Shown: positions 52,856-62,800 of the stretch, in pieces
Position numbering within the stretch: the stretch's first letter is position 1
Layout: each line of letters opens with the position of its first letter
Source: Mesotaenium endlicherianum
Lineage: Eukaryota > Streptophyta > Zygnematophyceae > Zygnematales > Mesotaeniaceae
Direction of reading: 5' to 3'
DNA length: 64,000 nucleotides
NCBI GenBank assembly: GCA_009602735.1
Contig: WELA01012513.1
Location: forward strand, 403,960 to 467,959
Made by a program: the position numbers and the translations under genes
The notes under the pieces: generated by a model
What the model saw: only the letters and a program-made list of their open reading frames with translations
What the model was told of the DNA's origin: nothing
Databases searched by the model: none

Positions 52856-53232
52856 TAAAGGTAGAACGCTTCAACTTTTGTTTCTTATGCAAAGGAACGG
52901 AAGCGGTTAATACCTTCACGAAAAGCTGGACAGGGGAGAACAACTATTGTTTTCCCCCTTCACAATTGATAGCACACACAATTAGACATGCACTGCGCTG
53001 TCAGGCAACTTGTACTAAGATTATTTCATACTGGAAGTCAGCGGTCTGGTGGCCTATGCTCTTAGCTGGCCCACACACATGGGCCCCTTATATCATTGGC
53101 CATCAAGTGTTGGGCTACAGCACTCATGTGCTACACCAAGTGACGGATACACGAGCTTTTGGGGGTAAGGGCATACCTCTTTGTACCAATCTGGCTCTTA
53201 AACTAGGCTCGGGTAGACGGGTGCGCAGCTGA
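52856..53232 (+). pseudogene. Element G RNase H C-terminal extension
   Basis: Continues G after F: KVERFNFCFLCKGTEAVNTF, WTGENNYCFPPSQLI, IRHALR, YWKSAVWWPML. This is the conserved block that follows RNase H in DIRS elements (typically ending W.SA.WWP). It ends at a TGA before the recombinase. Confidence 0.8.
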
Positions 53233-53254
53233 AGCCCTCGCTTACTGGCAGAAC

Positions 53255-54265
53255 ATGGAAACCTCTATGCTAGACTTGGCCTTAGCAGCCCTAGGCCCGC
53301 GCACCTTACAAGCCTACAATACCTACTGGGTGAAGTTCACCCGCTTCTGTCAGCAGCACACCAAACAGCCCCTGCCAGCTGATCCAACAACAGTCACACT
53401 CTACCTCACACACCTTATTTACCAGCAGGTCTCTTGAAACGTGTTCAGCCTATTCTTCGTCGCTATCAGTACGGTGCACAAGCTAGCAAACCTGGCCCCC
53501 CCTACAGTATCCCCGACAGCTGCCTTTTTGCAAGAAACAGCCTTCCGCCTGCTAGACAAGCCCTACCAGACAAAAATGCCAATAGCTCCCACAAGCTTAA
53601 AGAAATCATGGAACTTTTTGCATACCCAACGGCACCCCCACACAGCCTTATGAAAGCCGCGACGATACTCTTTATGTACCACGCGTTTCTCCGCTGGTCG
53701 GATCTGAACCAGATCACACTCTCTGATATGGTCATTCAGGGCCACCCACACATAGAAGCAGTGTTACTCAAGCTGCCCAAGGCTAAGAACAACCCGGGGC
53801 AGCCTGGGCACATTTGCCACCTTGTTTCCTACTGGGGGCACTTGGTGCCCAGTAGCCATGCTACATCGCCTCTTTGAGCAGGTGCCAGGCTACGTGGACG
53901 GCAACAGCCTGGTGCAAGGCCTGGACAAGAATCAACAGCTGACGGGTGTCGCCCCTAGCTACGCACAAGTACCTAGCTGGTGCCTATAATACTTCCAGGC
54001 GGTTGGCATCCCTATGCAAGGGTATGAAACTCACTCTCTTTGCAAAGGGGCTGCCACCGCGGCAGCCAACGCCGGGGTAGCAGATAGAGTATTCAAAGAG
54101 CTGGGCTGTTGGCGGTCGAAGCAGGCTAAAGTAGCTTACATAGTTCAGTTACCAGCGTCTCTAGGCCAAGCTGCCAGAGCCCTAGACTTAGAGAATTCAA
54201 TAACAATTGTGAACTACTTACAGCAGCAGATCTTAGCAGCATTTAAGAAAAAGCGACGGGTTTAA
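53255..54265 (+). pseudogene. Element G tyrosine recombinase
   Basis: Plus-strand frames 53255-53437, 53434-53877 and 54014-54265. The SAM-like core-binding domain reads TLQAYNTYWVKFTRFCQQH. The catalytic domain has the first Arg in AFLRWSDLNQITL, box II HSLCKGAATAAANAG (HxxR, with Cys where Arg is expected) and the nucleophile region CWRSKQAKVAYIVQ. It would integrate a circular DNA copy without target duplication. Frame breaks at about 53437 and 53880 and the loss of the box II Arg make it inactive. Confidence 0.87.
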
Positions 54266-54399
54266 ATTCTCGTCCTGTATTCTTCGTCATACACACACAT
54301 ATTCCGCATGGTATGCTGTTGCATCGCCTATTTACTTCCAATAACAACATTCTTGCTTAGAGTAAGCGTAAGCTATATCAAATTGCGTCTCACTTTCTT
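54266..54399 (+). other. 3' non-coding end of G
   Basis: Short AT-rich stretch between the recombinase stop and the right terminal repeat; no internal complementary region was identified by eye. Confidence 0.4.
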
Positions 54400-54419
54400 A
54401 TTGCTGTCGTGCCTAACAG
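54400..54419 (-). repeat. Right terminal inverted repeat of G
   Basis: ATTGCTGTCGTGCCTAACAG, inverse of 39998-40016 with one mismatch. Confidence 0.7.
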
Positions 54420-54745
54420 TGTCGGTCCCCTGGCACGTGTATGGCTTTCCGGCGCATGTGCTATCGACCTGGTTGAGGTGTCGGTGACTCCACTCATGTG
54501 TGGGCGTTGCTATGATCGACCGGTCGGTGCAGCTCTGCACGTGTCAATGGCCCTGGTCGATTGCCCTTTGCACGTGTGTCGGTGTGTTCCTGCTGTGAGG
54601 TTGGACCATTTTTGGTCTTCCTGCACTGAAGCAGTTGCAAGAGGGTGTCCATGAGGTGTTTCCGCCCTTAGCAGACTCATCCCCCCATGACTCCTTTACA
54701 GGACTTGGCAAATTTGCAAAAAGTTTACTATCCTTCTTTTTCCCT
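54420..54745 (-). repeat. Fragment I: B-type LTR start, inverted relative to B
   Basis: On the minus strand begins TGTAAGGGAAAAAGAAGG at about 54745, right after a polypurine-like GAAAAAGAGGGA. It contains GCACGTGTGT, CCTTGCAC and TTGGTCTTCC strings matching the first ~190 bases of the B LTR, and further similarity to 39905-39997. It runs up to the G boundary. Confidence 0.72.
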
Positions 54746-55154
54746 TACATCCCTCTTTTTCAGCAGGGGCTTCCCTGCCCTTTCCGCTGAAAGTTGTTTA
54801 TTTTCCAACTTTGCGGCTGGGGAGTTTAGGAAGGCAGTCTGGGCATTCCTATTGTCCTGCTATAATCTCTTCCTCCCCAATGCAAAAGGTGTGCCAACGG
54901 GCACCACACTTATTGCAAGTTACCACTGCCTTCTGGTCATCCAGCACTTTGCTGCTGGCACATGGCGTGGCTGGCACTAATTCCTCAGGCACAACCTTGA
55001 CCGTAGGGTCGATATTTGGCAAATGGCACAGCGAGAAGTTCTGCACATGGTCTCTTATAATTATGTCGTGATTTATTGAGTCAAAGTCGTTGCACGTACC
55101 CGAGCTACAAGCGTGTGAGCGATCAAACTCGAATGGGCATTTGCCTCTTTGCAT
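54746..55154 (-). pseudogene. Fragment I: B-type integrase C-terminus with degraded PHD finger
   Basis: Minus-strand frame with HVQNFSLCHLPNIDPTV, EELVPATPC and a PHD core (CNKCGARWHTFCIGEEEI) very close to B. The second Cys is Ser (CASS) and the Trp before CPDC is a TAG stop, so the finger is broken. It ends where the following B-type LTR (54745) begins. Confidence 0.87.
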
Positions 55155-56365
55155 TTGTGTGATTTAGTTTATTAAGTTGCTATGCTCGCATGCCTAGGAG
55201 ATAGCTGCCACGTGACAAGTCAACACATTTCACGTGCGCTAGACCTACTAGACGCACCAGAGGTACAGGCCAAATACCCCGTCCAAAACTGGACGGTGGC
55301 ACTTGACTTTGTATTTGAAGCCACTACAGGCCGCAGGGACCCAAGCGACAGCCCAAAGCAAAGGCAACAAGAGTTGAGGCGGCCACGTGGAGCCACCGGA
55401 AGGTGGCGGGCTTCTGCGCTTGGCCCAGGCTCACACGACAGCCAGCCCGAGCACTTAATTGTGCTCGGCGCCAAGCGACGGGAGCCACCGAGGCCACGTG
55501 GCGCCACCGGGAGGTGGCGGGCACCTTCAAGTGGCCCAGGGGCACTTAAATGCCCGTCACTTGGGCCCAGGCACTCCTATGTGCCCGACACCCAAGAGGC
55601 GAGGCCACCAAGGGCATCAAGGGCCACCGGCTGACAGTTGCAGCCCGTCGGTTGGCCCATGCGCAACCGACCAACATGTGCTCAGCCGCCAGGAACCGTC
55701 ACTGCCTGCAGGAGTACCACGGCTTGGCGGGCAACCGTCCGATTGCACGAACATAAGTGTGCAAGCTTCTCTCACAAGCGTAGCATGTGCTAAAGTGAGC
55801 TTGACCTATCACAAGCATTTAGCATATTCTAGCATCTCGTTTTTGATTGGATTGAGTAGTAACTAGCCTATTGGAGCTCTAGCACAATAGGTATATGTGT
55901 GTGTATGCGAAGGTAGATCTTAGATGAAGACTACATGCATTGAATCCGTGCCTAACCCGCCGGGTTTCCAAGAGTATAAGTGCTAGAGATGTCCCTAGAG
56001 AGACATCTTTTTAGAAGTCCCCATTTTGCCAGTTGTAAGTCACAGAGATCATCAGTAAAGCTTACACTTTTATCTCTTGTGTTTTCAAGACCACCTAGTT
56101 TCTCTCTTGTGAAGAACAAGCCTTGCTGGCTTCCAGTCACTTGAAGAACTTTACAAGTGGTGAGCAAAGTCACAGCCTAAACCCCTGCCATAGGACTACT
56201 CTTGAAGATCATGATGTGCTTCCAGTGATCTTTTGTGCCATACTTCATTAGTTGTATTCCTACCAGTCTACAATTTTGAGGTGCTCACTATGGAGAGTAC
56301 ACACTCCCTTACTTCTAAAAAGATCTCACTTTGCTTCGCTTACAAGCATTTAGAATCTTCAGCGT
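55155..56365 (+). other. Leader/LTR region of element D (boundaries unresolved)
   Basis: No supported gene. It presumably contains the 5' LTR and leader of D, since gag of D starts at 56366, but no matching 3' LTR was found, so limits cannot be set. It has an imperfect direct repeat at about 55377-55450 and 55489-55560 (core GGCCACGTGG...GCCACCGG...GGTGGCGGGC). Open frames here are low-complexity. Confidence 0.45.
55377..55560. repeat. Imperfect 112-bp tandem duplication
   Basis: The string GGCCACGTGGNGCCACCGG followed by AGGTGGCGGGC occurs twice about 112 bp apart, each copy followed by TGGCCCAGG. CACGTG boxes are included. Confidence 0.7.
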
Positions 56366-58869
56366 ATGCCTACTCGTAGTGGGCTCACTTATCAGCCTTA
56401 CTACAAAAGAGTTAATGGGGAAGACTCAGACTCAGATCTCAGTGCCATCACTGAACCTTCTGAAGGGGATCATCAGGTACCTCTCCAGCCTGCAGTTGTC
56501 ACTGAGCCTCAGTGGACTTACATTGATCTACATAGCTCTATGGCTGGAGACAAAGATACGAAGATGGATAGGGCCTCTCTCTTCTGTTTCAGCGGTAGGC
56601 CAGGCACCTGTGATCTGGACGACACCATCTCTGAGTTCGAGGCTGACTTTGAGAACGCAAGCTCAAGACTCCTACGCTCACCAAGCGCCAGGTGTATGGC
56701 ACGCTTATGCGTTACCTTCTTCACGAGGCTTGCGACACCTACCGTGAGAAGTCGGCTGAGATCTACGCACGCACAGAGCCCATAGGGAACTCGCCAGTGG
56801 ACACCCCCATAACTGATCCTGTCCAGGCCTTTTGGAACGTTCTCAGAGAGGAGTTTCAATCTGCCACCGAAGAGAAGGTGTACGAGCTGCACCGTTTCTA
56901 TCGCCGCAAGGATGAGACAATTTGCATGATGTATCGGCGCCTGACCCACCTACGACGAGACGTGGGCACTGTCACCGACCGGGAGGCTGCGGAGATCTTC
57001 TTGCGAGCCATCGATTCGCGTGTGAGGGAGAGGCCCATCGCTCCTCTCATTGATCGCGCCGGCGTCGACTACACGCTGGAGGACGCCTACAAAGCTGTAG
57101 AGCGTCAAAGTCTGGCTGCCGCACGGAGCAACATCGGCGATCGTGTGGACCTAGCATCCACTGGCATACGCCAGGAAGCACCGGTGCTGCCCTCCTCGAC
57201 AGCACGCTTCGCTCCTGCCCGCCAGCATCAGCAACAGCAGCCGCAACACTCGCAGTTACCAGCACAGACGAAATCTCACAACGCGCCACGTGGCCGTATC
57301 TCCATGGCCGCAACGACGGGCAACCTTTGGTGGGCATGTGGAGAGACGGGCCACACACGTCGTGAGTGCACTCTGGCGCAGAACGGCAGGCCAGGCGACT
57401 GCACCTACTGCGGCAAGGCAGGCCATTTGCAAGTCGTATGCTTGCAGAAGCAGGGCGACACAGAGGTTGGACGCGCTCATGATGATCCTGCGCCCTCTTC
57501 AGGCCAGCAAGACATGCAGAACCCTCGCACAAGAGGACGCCCCACGATCACGGCAGCCACGGCTACGACAAACGCCGCGCTGACCCCCCGGGTTGGACAT
57601 TTTCAACTACGACGATCTCAGCGATGCGCTAGCTGCGTCCGAGGCGGAGAACGCGCAACTCCGCGCCATGTTTGCCGCCGACGGCTTCAACGCGTGCGGA
57701 GCCTTGAACGCACACGCACTCCCGGCCGACGCTGTGGCACGGATATCTGGCGACAACGCGCACGTGCACGCACGCCCAATGCCGACATCTGGCAGTCCTT
57801 GAGCCGGCCGCATGCCGCAGCAGCAGCGTTGCAGCCATGCGCACATCCGCATTCCGACAGAGCGCCTATGACGACAGCTACAGCTACAACGAATGCCGGG
57901 CTAACCCCTGGGGCCGACTATTGCAGCTTCGACGACATTAGCGATGCGCTCGCGGAGGCCAACGCCGAGATCGCGCGTCTACAAGGCCTCTGCGTTGCCG
58001 ACAGCTATGATGCGTGCGCAGCGCAATTCATGCACAATCCTTCGACCAATGCTATGGGGTTCACATTCGGCGGTGGCGGAACTCTTACGTGCACCCCCAG
58101 CGCCAACATTAGGCAGCCAGAGTGCCTGCCAAGTTGCGTAGCAACAGCGCTGCTACCACGCGCACGTCCGCATGACGACGAAGCGCCTACGACGAGAGCT
58201 GGAGGCGTCGACGGCGATGCGGCTACAGTCCCAACGCACCTCGCGTTGACACCTCTCAGCTGCAAGAGGGTATGCGCCAACGCGCTGACAGATGGCAGGC
58301 CCCAGGCCTGCGCAGCTCTGGAAGTCCACGCTGCACACGACCCCGCTGACGGGTCGATGTTGGAGCTACGCGCACGTCCGCACGACAACAAAGCGCTCAC
58401 GACGAGGGCTGCATACGTCGACAGTGACGCGTTTGCAGATCCAGCGCGCCCGGCTCTGACACCTGTCAGCAACAACATGGCGGGCCTCGACAAGCTGACA
58501 GGTGGCAGGCCCTTGGCTTGTGCAGTCTTGGCAGCCCACGCTGCACACGGCTCCGCTGATGAGTCAACGCAGCCGCCTCGCGCACGTCCGCACGACGACG
58601 GAGCGCCCATGACGAAGGCCGCAGGCACCGACATCGACGCCTCTGCAGGCCCGCCTCGTTTCGCGTTGACACCTGCCAACAACGACACGGCGAGTACCAA
58701 CAGGTTGACCGGTGGCAGGCCCAAGGCCTGCGTAGTCCTGGCAATTGACGATGCGAGCGTACCCACCGACGGGTCCCCACAGCAGCCAACGCAGCCTGCA
58801 AAGGCGCCAACACACGCACCCTTCGCATTCGCCGCCCTGATGGAGCCAGCAAGACTGCACAGCGCATGA
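56366..58869 (+). pseudogene. Element D gag with repeat-containing C-terminus
   Basis: Starts MPTRSGLTYQPYYKR (ATG 56366). A +1/-1 shift near 56690 leads into the capsid part (YGTLMRYLLHEACDTYREK, FWNVLREEFQ, VYELHRFYRRKDE, CMMYRRLTHLRRDVG, FLRAIDSRVRERP). Two zinc knuckles follow at about 57340-57430 (WACGETGHTRREC with the first Cys as Trp, and CTYCGKAGHLQVVC). After 57540 come two ~300-bp units with a DDLSDALA/DDISDALA coiled-coil motif (one out of frame), then three 70-residue repeats (58158-58787). Stop at 58867-58869. Single-frame length from 56692 is 725 codons. Confidence 0.8.
58158..58787 (+). repeat. Three 210-bp tandem repeats in the D gag C-terminus
   Basis: Each unit encodes RARPHDDxAP-T-A...D-DA-A-P---ALTP...LT-GRP-AC--L--HAAH. 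The CGCACGTCCGCA strings occur near 58160, 58370 and 58580, exactly 210 bp apart. A decayed unit lies near 57840. Confidence 0.85.
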
Positions 58870-59674
58870 GCAGCGACAGGTGACGCCCTGATGCGGACCC
58901 GCCAGTCGGTCATTCCGACTGCAGCTTTAGCAGCCGTGCGAGTTACGGCCGCGCGGACGTGCCCAGTGTTGCGCACGAGCACGCAGCCACAGGAATGCCG
59001 CCCGCTGCTGGTTGCTGCTAGCAGCAGGTCCCAGCAGCAGCCGCCACGTATCGCGCACATGCTGGCCAAAGGGCTGACCTTCGGCAGCGGCATGGCCAAG
59101 CGCACACGGTCATCTATATCGCCGCAGCAATTTGCTCAACGCACGTTTGGCAGCAGCGCAGTCGACACAGCTCCGACACCCGCTGCGCAAAGCAGCTGCG
59201 CACGTGGCGCAACACCGGCAGCCCACGACGCGGACGGCTCCTACGTTGCCACGCGCCCTACCACAGCATCTCCGGCCTGGCACAAGTCCGAGACAGACCC
59301 GCCGCAGGTCTGGCAGAAGTCTGGCAGAGATTTAGGCCAAGGTGGGAGTAGTCTAGGCACAGGCCTGGCACAGGTCCGGCTCGCACCTGATTGCAGCCGC
59401 CGCAACTACGCTCTCTTGCTGCTCCACGCACGTCTCGACCACCTTCGTCTGCCATGCACGCACGCTGCCACTTGGTTGGAGCGCAACAGCCGCCAGTGCA
59501 CCACGCAAGCGTACCCTGCTGGCAGCAGCCGGTCGGCCAGCAGCCTCACACAAGAGAAATGGGCCTGACCAGGGACGCCGCACAGAGGAGGCACCACGTC
59601 TTTCGCGTTCTTTCCGCGTGCTCGAGCCGACGCCAGCGCCTGTTGCTCTTGCGCCTCACGCGCTCGCCTCGCCT
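58870..59674 (+). other. Gag-protease linker of D, low complexity
   Basis: Ala/Arg/Gln/Ser-rich frame (58891-59568) with no domain, followed by stops. It occupies the place of the linker region of A (9400-10233). Confidence 0.5.
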
Positions 59675-60072
59675 ATGACGACGGTGCAGCTCAGCGCTGA
59701 AGTTGTCTCCCTGGCCTTGCACCGCATGCTAGCGGTCTCCTTCGCGGACCTCGGAGTAACGCTGGAGGCGACGAGGCAGGCAGCTTAGCTGCTGTTGCAA
59801 CCTCGCGGTGCCGGCCTACGCACCGCCGCGGGCAAGCCATCGTCTGACGCCGCAGCCGCGGTGCTCTCTGCACCCGCGCGACCTGCGCATGAGAGCAAGA
59901 TGATAAGCAGTCCTAACGCCGCCTTTTTGGATAACGCGTAGGGGATCGTGCTCGTCAACACTCAGGCCCCGCAGCGCATCATGTTCGACACGGGCGCGCA
60001 GCGGGTTCTCATTAGCCTCAGCTACTTCCGACGGCTGGGCCTCTCTTTGAACGACTTGGAGGATTCGCCGAC
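59675..60072 (+). pseudogene. Element D protease, N-terminal part
   Basis: A frame from about 59675 leads to IMFDTGAQRVLISLSYF at 59981, the retropepsin motif shared with A and B (DTGAQPV). TAG stops at 59786-59788 and 59939-59941. Cut at LSLNDLEDSP by the solo LTR at 60073. Confidence 0.85.
60069..60072. repeat. Target site duplication of the solo A LTR (CGAC), left
   Basis: CGAC at 60069-60072 is repeated at 61228-61231. With one copy removed the frame reads EDSPTRINTAAGTSEF. Confidence 0.85.
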
Positions 60073-61227
60073 TGTCGTGCCCGTTCTTGGCGAGTCCTTC
60101 TTGGGTGTCTAGTTGTCCCTTGAGGGTGGAGAGTCACTTGCAGGCTCTAGTGGTTAGTCGGATTAGGGCGGTAGGTGAGGATGGTATAGTCTATGTACCC
60201 TGGTGGTGAACCTTGGGACCCAAGATCTGCTCACAAGGTTCTACTTTTGAGCAGCTGTGAGGCCCTTCCCAGATCACGCGCACTCTCTTTACCTCCACAC
60301 ATGGTGTTGCCGCCCACATGTGTGGAGGTCGACCCTCAGGTTCGCTCGCCTGAAGGGTCGGCGCGGGTACCCAGGGGGATACCCCATGGTCCATGGATGG
60401 ATCATCACCGTACCATAGGCAATCCCCATGGGTATGCCCAAGGATTGCTAGGGGTTAGGGAGAGTAGGGGACATTGGGTGTCAGGTTACCTTTTGACCAT
60501 AGTCATCTAGTTGTACGTGTGTGTGTCGACCACTAGGTTCTTTTCTTTTTTATATTTAGTTTATTGTGGATTTGTGTGAGATGACGCGATGACGCGTTCA
60601 TCGTAGAGTTTAGAGTTTGGCGAGTTTTCGTAGGTATTGGGCATAGCATTCGAGAGCACGCTACTTAGTCCGCGAGCTATCACCATTTCGGTGTTAGTTT
60701 TGTATGTTCGTTCTTATGAGTGAGATGATATTTGTTCCTATGCAACTAAATGCTCATAGTGTGTGCTTATCCACTCCTGCTTTCCTCACTTCTATGTGTA
60801 GGTTGCTCGTAGTGCTCACCACCACTCCCATTTAGTCGCAAACACCCGATTCTTTCTCGCGGCCATAACATAGCTTTCCACTAATAGTTTGCTCGGCATA
60901 GTGGGTTCATGCACTCACGCTCTAGGTAGTACTACTCCGCTTAGCTTGTTTACAGGTTTTCATAGCTCATTTTTCGTTTTCTAGTTAGCCTTTTGTAGCT
61001 GCTCAGTTGCCTAGTAGTGCCCAGTTCAGACCTCTCGTATTCCTTTTCACTTACAGCTCATAAGCTGTGGACTTTTCCCCCTAATAGGGGGGGTTTTTAC
61101 CCACAGCACTTAGGTTAGCAAGTCCATGCCTAGTCCCTTAGAGTCATGTCCGGTCCATGCTATTTTTGCACTTGTGTAGATTAGGGGTGCCGATGCCTAG
61201 CGTCCGCCAACGGCCACTGTTACGACA
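60073..61227 (+). mobile_element. Solo LTR of the A family (1155 bp)
   Basis: Starts TGTCGTGCCCGTTCTTG and ends GTTACGACA; reverse complement of the LTR at 2756-3768, about 140 bp longer. It keeps the hairpins and the CCCCTAATAGGGG palindrome (near 61078). No internal sequence, so formed by LTR recombination. Confidence 0.92.
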
Positions 61228-61231
61228 CGAC

Positions 61232-61607
61232 GCGGATCAACACGGCAGCTGGCACCTCCGAGTTCGTGACCGGGCGCACCCAACTGGCGCTTCGCTTCAC
61301 CTTCAGGCCAGGGACAGCGGACGAGACAACCATCCATCGGCACGTCCTCGTGACTTGCTCTGAGAACTTTGACGTCCTCTTAAAACAAGAGGTGCTCTTT
61401 CCCATCGGCGCCGCGGTTGACAACTGGATCGAGCGCGTCCAGTATCGGCTCGATTGGCTTTCAGGAGGAACTTGCACGACTTCTCTGCCGCTCGACATCG
61501 TGGAGCGACGTCCGGCCATGATCGCTCTCTACGGCTTCCACGTCGGCTGCCCAAACCTACAACTGGCGCACGTGCCACCTGAGACTGGTTCTGTCGCAAG
61601 TGCTTAG
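61232..61607 (+). pseudogene. Element D protease, C-terminal part
   Basis: FVTGRTQLALRFTFRPG, VTCSENFDVLLKQEVLFPIGAAVDNW continues the retropepsin and parallels B (ENYDVLLGTEALIPLGMVID). It ends at a TAG at 61605-61607, about 40 bases before the polypurine tract, so RT is absent. Confidence 0.85.
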
Positions 61608-61645
61608 CGTTAGCACTAGGCAGCAACAGCTCATTAGTTGGAGGC

Positions 61646-61663
61646 TGAGAGCTGGGGGGGGGA
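61646..61663 (+). promoter_or_regulatory. Polypurine tract of element D
   Basis: GAGAGCTGGGGGGGGGA, like the AGCT-G(11) tract of element A. It marks the 3' end of D's internal region; the LTR expected after it is not recognised. Confidence 0.6.
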
Positions 61664-61786
61664 TTAAAACATCCAACACTTGCCTCTCTTTTTGGCTACA
61701 AAGCCACATGTATTGTAGACTTCATTGCAGCAAAGCCTGCTTGCTTATTATGCATTGCTTGAGTCGATAAATACGCACCCGACCTC
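61664..61786. other. Junction between D and H
   Basis: Short AT-rich sequence with no feature; probably the start of the missing 3' LTR of D, cut by H or by a deletion. Confidence 0.35.
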
Positions 61787-62800
61787 CTAGCGCACGACAA
61801 TTATGCCGTTTGAGCCTTCCAGCTCTAAGACGCCGTTTCCCAGCACATGCTTTATGCGCAAGATGGCTGCACCTGAACTGGTGTCGATGGTGGTCTTGGC
61901 CTGCCGCTTCCTATAGACGAAGTCTCCTTCCTGGATCTGCGTCATCCGTAGGCGGTAACTCCCATCTCGGGTCTTCACGTAACGCTAGGTATCTCTTTTC
62001 TGTGCAATGTTTAGATTCTCCAGTGTAGCAGGCATCATGCGTTCAAACAACACCTTGCGACGTACCATAGCTTTTAGCAGTTCCTCAGGGCAGTCCAGGT
62101 CTTCCACCTGGTCAATCTCCTGTTTTATGCTGCTGGGTACTACTGGACTCCCGCCAAACAGAATCTGATATGGCGAATAGTTTGCCAGCGCAGCTTGCTT
62201 GCTGAATTTGTACCCCATTACTAACCATGGTAGGGCCAGATCCTTATCGCGCTTGTCATATTCCAGACAATATTTACGCAGTGCAGACTTAACAGTTTGC
62301 ACTATCCTTTTTGCTAATCCATCTGCTTGCGGATGAACTCTAGATGTAGTGCGATGATCAATGAAGCATTTGTCCAAGAGTTTTTGGAATGACCCTTGGA
62401 ACTCAGACCCTTGGTCTGTCAGCACTTCTGCTGGAGCTCCATGACGCACAATAACATTGTTAAGGAGCGCTTCCACGGTCCCCGAACTCTCCTTAGCTCT
62501 ATTCACCTAGAAAAATGCTCAATCATAACCATGATGTATTTGTTACCTCGCTTTGACAGCGGTAGCTAACCTGCGAGATCGCAGCTCCAACAGTAACCTA
62601 CGCCCATGATTGGCAAAGGATGCAAGTGTGGATGTCGCTGAGTGAATCCAGCTTTGGCGCAATCGCAGCTTTTGCAGGCTTTGACCACATCTTCACACTG
62701 TTGCTTCATGCCCCTCCACCAAAAAGATAATTTCAGAAGGTTGTAAGTCTTTTTGAATCCACAGTGACCTGTGTTTTCTTGCATTTCTTGCACAAGAGCA
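61787..62800 (-). pseudogene. Element H integrase
   Basis: Zinc domain ENTGHCGFKKT ... CKSCD (about 62790-62660), then CSWCDLAG-type core with a stop at 62566 and a gap, then the 62506-61985 frame with LTDQGSEFQGSFQKLL (second Asp) and IDHRTTSRVHPQADGLAKR, where the catalytic Glu of LAER is Lys. The C-terminal domain GSYRLRMTQIQEGDFVYRK (61978-61800) follows after a stop. Not functional. Confidence 0.87.

Larger units (their letters stand above)
39998..54419 (+). mobile_element. Element G: DIRS-like tyrosine-recombinase retrotransposon, split by F
   Basis: Plus-strand ORF1, RT, RNase H and tyrosine recombinase in the order expected for DIRS-group elements. The ends carry an inverted repeat TGTTAGGCACGACAG (39998-40016 and 54400-54419). 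Without element F (8.9 kb) G is about 5.5 kb, normal for DIRS. There is no integrase of the DDE type. RT and recombinase carry stops and substitutions, so it is a dead copy. Confidence 0.82.
56366..61663 (+). mobile_element. Element D: Gypsy-type gag-protease element without RT or integrase
   Basis: Plus-strand gag with two zinc knuckles, a long repeat-containing linker, a DTGAQ protease related to A and B, and a GGGGGGGGG polypurine tract, but no RT, RNase H, integrase or DNMT. It therefore looks like a deletion derivative or non-autonomous member of the A/B group. A solo A-type LTR is inserted in its protease. The 5' boundary is not resolved. Confidence 0.75.

Noticed and set aside
58005-59105. 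366-codon minus-strand frame opposite D gag
   Set aside because: GC-rich shadow of the 210-bp repeats; it simply mirrors them in Ala/Gly/Cys-rich sequence.
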